Origin: an uncultured Flavobacteriaceae bacterium
GTDB lineage: Bacteria > Bacteroidota > Bacteroidia > Flavobacteriales > Flavobacteriaceae
Direction: 5' to 3'
Assembly (NCBI GenBank): GCA_947500575.1
Contig: CANMSI010000007.1
Span: 1-33,661, forward strand
Length of the DNA: 33,661 nt
How positions within the stretch are numbered: position 1 is the stretch's first letter; every line of letters starts with the position of its first letter. The position numbers were made by a program, and so were the translations under genes. This document shows, one piece after another, positions 31,255-33,661 of this stretch. Below the pieces are notes generated by a model. That model was not told the DNA's origin and searched no databases. It worked only from the letters and a program-made list of their open reading frames with translations.

Positions 31255-33661
31255 ATGAAAAAGCTATTGATAACTTTGGTATGCATTTTAGGATGGGTAC
31301 TTACAACACAGTCGCAAAACCAGGAGGGGGTTGTATTAAATAATGAGAATTATATATACACCCGCAGCTTCCAAAAAGCAATGACCGATACCACCGCCAT
31401 TACTTCCAAAAAAGATGTCATTGGCCAAGCCACCTATTTTGACGGTTTGGGAAGAGCTATACAACAATTAAGCGTCAACGCCACCCCCAATGGGAACGAT
31501 TTAATTACTTCCATTACCTACGATCCTTTTGGAAGACAAAACAAGCAATATCTGGCTTTCCCAAAAACGGGAACTCCTGGGAGTATGGATACCGGAAATC
31601 TTTTGCTAAAGGGTCAACAGTATTATAAAGCAGCCTATCCTGAAGATTTTACCAATGTAACGGTTGCGCAAACCAATCCCTACAGCGAAACCACCTTTGA
31701 AAATGCTCCTCTAAGCAGGCCTTTAAAACAAGCTGCTCCAGGAAAGGATTGGAAAATGGGTGCTGGTAAGGAAATACAATTTGCATATAATAGTAACGAA
31801 GACGCAGATGATGTTTGGAATTTCTATGTTACGTATATAGGAGGGGATTACAATGCCCCACAATTGTTAAAAGACGGGAAATATGCCGCGGGCGAACTCT
31901 ACAAAAACGTCACTTATGACGAAAATTATTCTAGTGGGAAAAATCGTTCTACAGAAGAATATACAGACCAGAACGGCCGGGTAGTTTTAAAGAAAACATT
32001 TAACAATGGAACTTTAGATACTTATTATGTCTACGACGATTACGGGAATCTTAGCTATGTATTACCACCTAAAGCAATTAAGAGTAACACTAGCATAAGT
32101 AATGAGGAACTCGATGAACTCTGTTACCAATACAAATACGATCATAGAAACCGACTTGTAGAGAAAAAAATACCAGGTAAAGGTTGGGAATCTATTGTGT
32201 ATACCAAACTAGACCAACCCTATTTAACCCAAGATGCCAACTTAAAGGCCAACAACCAATGGTTATATACCACTTATGATGCTTTTGGGAGAGTTGCTTA
32301 TACGGGATTAGATACTGCACCTAATGGGACTACACGAAATTCCATGCAGAATTCTGTAAACAATTTAACTACCTCTTATGTAGCTAAAACAACAACCCCT
32401 ACCACTATTGCGGGCACCAATGTAAATTATACTGAGCTTGGCTTTCCAGTTACTGTAAGCAAAGTTTATACTATTAACTATTATGATAATTATACTTTTG
32501 ATAAAGATGGTCTTAGCTTGCCCACTTCTGTAGATGGTGAAGAAGTGATTACACAGGTACAGGGCTTGGCCACAGGCGGTAAAGTGCGCGTCCTAGAAAC
32601 AGATGATTGGATTACTACTTTAATGGGCTATGATACCAAGGGTAGAGTTATCTATACAGCTGTTAAAAATGAGTATTTAGGAACTACAGATATTATTGAA
32701 AATAAATTAGACTTTGTAGGAAGGGTATTAAAAACAAGAACAACACATACCAAAAATAGTGTAACCATTGTCACCATTGATAATTTTACCTATGATGAGG
32801 TAGGTAGGTTGCTAAGCGAAACCCAATGCATTGGAGATGGCAGTTTAGGCTTCCATTGCACTGGTGGCACACCCATAGAATCCAATTTGGTTCTTACTAA
32901 TACAACTATCAATACTACCCAAATAGCTACCAATTCCATTCTGGTAAACCCAACAACTTTTTTGCAGGCAGGTGCCTTTTTAGATGCCAACCCTGGCGCA
33001 GCACCAAGCGGCACTGAAGAATTGATTGTATTAAATTCTTATGACGAGTTAGGTCTTTTGGTGAATAAAAAGGTAGGTGGGACTGTAAACAGCACCCCCC
33101 TCGCTTGTGCAGGTCTACAATCTGTAGACTATACCTATAATGTAAGAGGGTGGCTAAAGCAGATCAATGATCCCACAAGCTTAGGTACCGATTTGTTTGC
33201 TTTTGGCATTAATTACAACACCGAAAATCATGGGGCTACCAAACTCTATAACGGCAATATTTCGGAAACAGAGTGGATTACCGCCAATGACAATACCTTA
33301 CGTTGGTACAAATACAGCTATGATGCCCTTAACAGACTTACCGATGCCACGGATAGCAGTACCAATTACAGCGTCTCTGGTATTAGCTACGATAAAAATG
33401 GAAATATAGAAACCTTAATACGAAATGGTCATACTAACCTCCAGGCAACCAGTTTAGGCATCATGGATAATTTAGATTATCAATACGATGCTGGAAACAA
33501 ACTAATAAGTGTTGAGGATAGTGCCAGCCAGCTGTATGGTTTTAAAAATGGGGTTACACAATCCACAGAATATACCTATGATGCCAATGGCAACATGATA
33601 TCCGACCTCAATAAGGGGATAACGGACATCGAGTACAACCATCTTAATCTTCCGACAAAAA
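31255..33661 (+). CDS. DUF6443 Rhs-repeat protein, 3' end outside window
   Basis: At least 802 codons, open to the window end, ATG at 31255 one base after the upstream stop. Signal peptide (MKKLLITLVCILGWVLTTQS, then Q). Residues 35-170 match the DUF6443 type ('YTRSFQKAM', 'QATYFDGLGRAIQQLSV', 'SITYDPFGRQNKQYLAF'). Many YD-type repeats follow ('TYDENYSSGKNRSTEEYTD', 'YDAFGRVAYTGLD', 'YSYDALNRLTDATD', 'YTYDANGNMISDLNKGI'), the last being typical just before the Rhs core. The core, any toxin tip and an immunity gene would lie to the right of 33661. No in-frame stop was found when the sequence was read codon by codon. Confidence 0.9.
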   Translation, partial: MKKLLITLVCILGWVLTTQSQNQEGVVLNNENYIYTRSFQKAMTDTTAITSKKDVIGQATYFDGLGRAIQQLSVNATPNGNDLITSITYDPFGRQNKQYLAFPKTGTPGSMDTGNLLLKGQQYYKAAYPEDFTNVTVAQTNPYSETTFENAPLSRPLKQAAPGKDWKMGAGKEIQFAYNSNEDADDVWNFYVTYIGGDYNAPQLLKDGKYAAGELYKNVTYDENYSSGKNRSTEEYTDQNGRVVLKKTFNNGTLDTYYVYDDYGNLSYVLPPKAIKSNTSISNEELDELCYQYKYDHRNRLVEKKIPGKGWESIVYTKLDQPYLTQDANLKANNQWLYTTYDAFGRVAYTGLDTAPNGTTRNSMQNSVNNLTTSYVAKTTTPTTIAGTNVNYTELGFPVTVSKVYTINYYDNYTFDKDGLSLPTSVDGEEVITQVQGLATGGKVRVLETDDWITTLMGYDTKGRVIYTAVKNEYLGTTDIIENKLDFVGRVLKTRTTHTKNSVTIVTIDNFTYDEVGRLLSETQCIGDGSLGFHCTGGTPIESNLVLTNTTINTTQIATNSILVNPTTFLQAGAFLDANPGAAPSGTEELIVLNSYDELGLLVNKKVGGTVNSTPLACAGLQSVDYTYNVRGWLKQINDPTSLGTDLFAFGINYNTENHGATKLYNGNISETEWITANDNTLRWYKYSYDALNRLTDATDSSTNYSVSGISYDKNGNIETLIRNGHTNLQATSLGIMDNLDYQYDAGNKLISVEDSASQLYGFKNGVTQSTEYTYDANGNMISDLNKGITDIEYNHLNLPTK

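Overview
The window looks like a chromosomal stretch of a marine-type flavobacterium (Bacteroidota, Flavobacteriaceae). The evidence is low GC content, lipobox and 'SQ/AQ' signal peptides, promoters of the TAnnTTTG type with almost no Shine-Dalgarno sequences, carotenoid genes, an ABC permease/M1 peptidase fusion, DUF1080 and PA14-cytochrome proteins, and DUF6443-type Rhs proteins. I saw no tRNA, rRNA or CRISPR array.

Left edge (1-586): the first 107 bases are the end of an IS3-family insertion sequence, with the first 22 codons of its OrfA. Next comes a structured, apparently non-coding dyad element. After that is a small two-helix membrane-protein ORF that looks frameshifted at an A9 tract and is flanked by 13-bp inverted repeats.

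587-6027 (minus): a complete six-gene Tro/Mnt-like metal-import operon. In transcription order it holds a DtxR-family regulator, an outer-membrane beta-barrel protein, a substrate-binding lipoprotein, an ATPase, and two permeases that each carry a cytoplasmic winged-helix-like tail. A DtxR-type palindrome lies in the divergent intergenic region.

6142-9255: a secreted protein of unknown function, lycopene cyclase (plus) and a polyprenyl diphosphate synthase (minus). The last two converge on a shared TTAA stop.

9477-16266 (plus): a TetR-TolC-adaptor-RND efflux operon. It is headed by a perfect 13+4+13 inverted repeat just upstream of a good -7 element and closed by a strong intrinsic terminator. 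An interspersed palindromic repeat follows at 16304-16379.

16416-20981 (minus): a two-gene ABC system in which the ABC-2 permease is fused to an M1-type metallopeptidase with a degenerate exopeptidase motif. Overlapping palindromes lie upstream.

21126-26259 (minus): a three-gene periplasmic sugar-oxidation/3-keto-glycoside cluster: a cytochrome c-PA14-beta-propeller lipoprotein, a DUF1080 lipoprotein, and a Gfo/Idh/MocA oxidoreductase.

26720-33661 (plus): a secreted protein with a carbohydrate-binding-like domain and a tail-fibre-like C-terminus, then two consecutive Rhs/YD-repeat proteins. The first has an SpvB/TcB-like N-terminus. The second is a DUF6443 Rhs protein that runs off the right edge, so any toxin tip and immunity gene lie outside. 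This split-Rhs locus is the best candidate here for a poorly described system.
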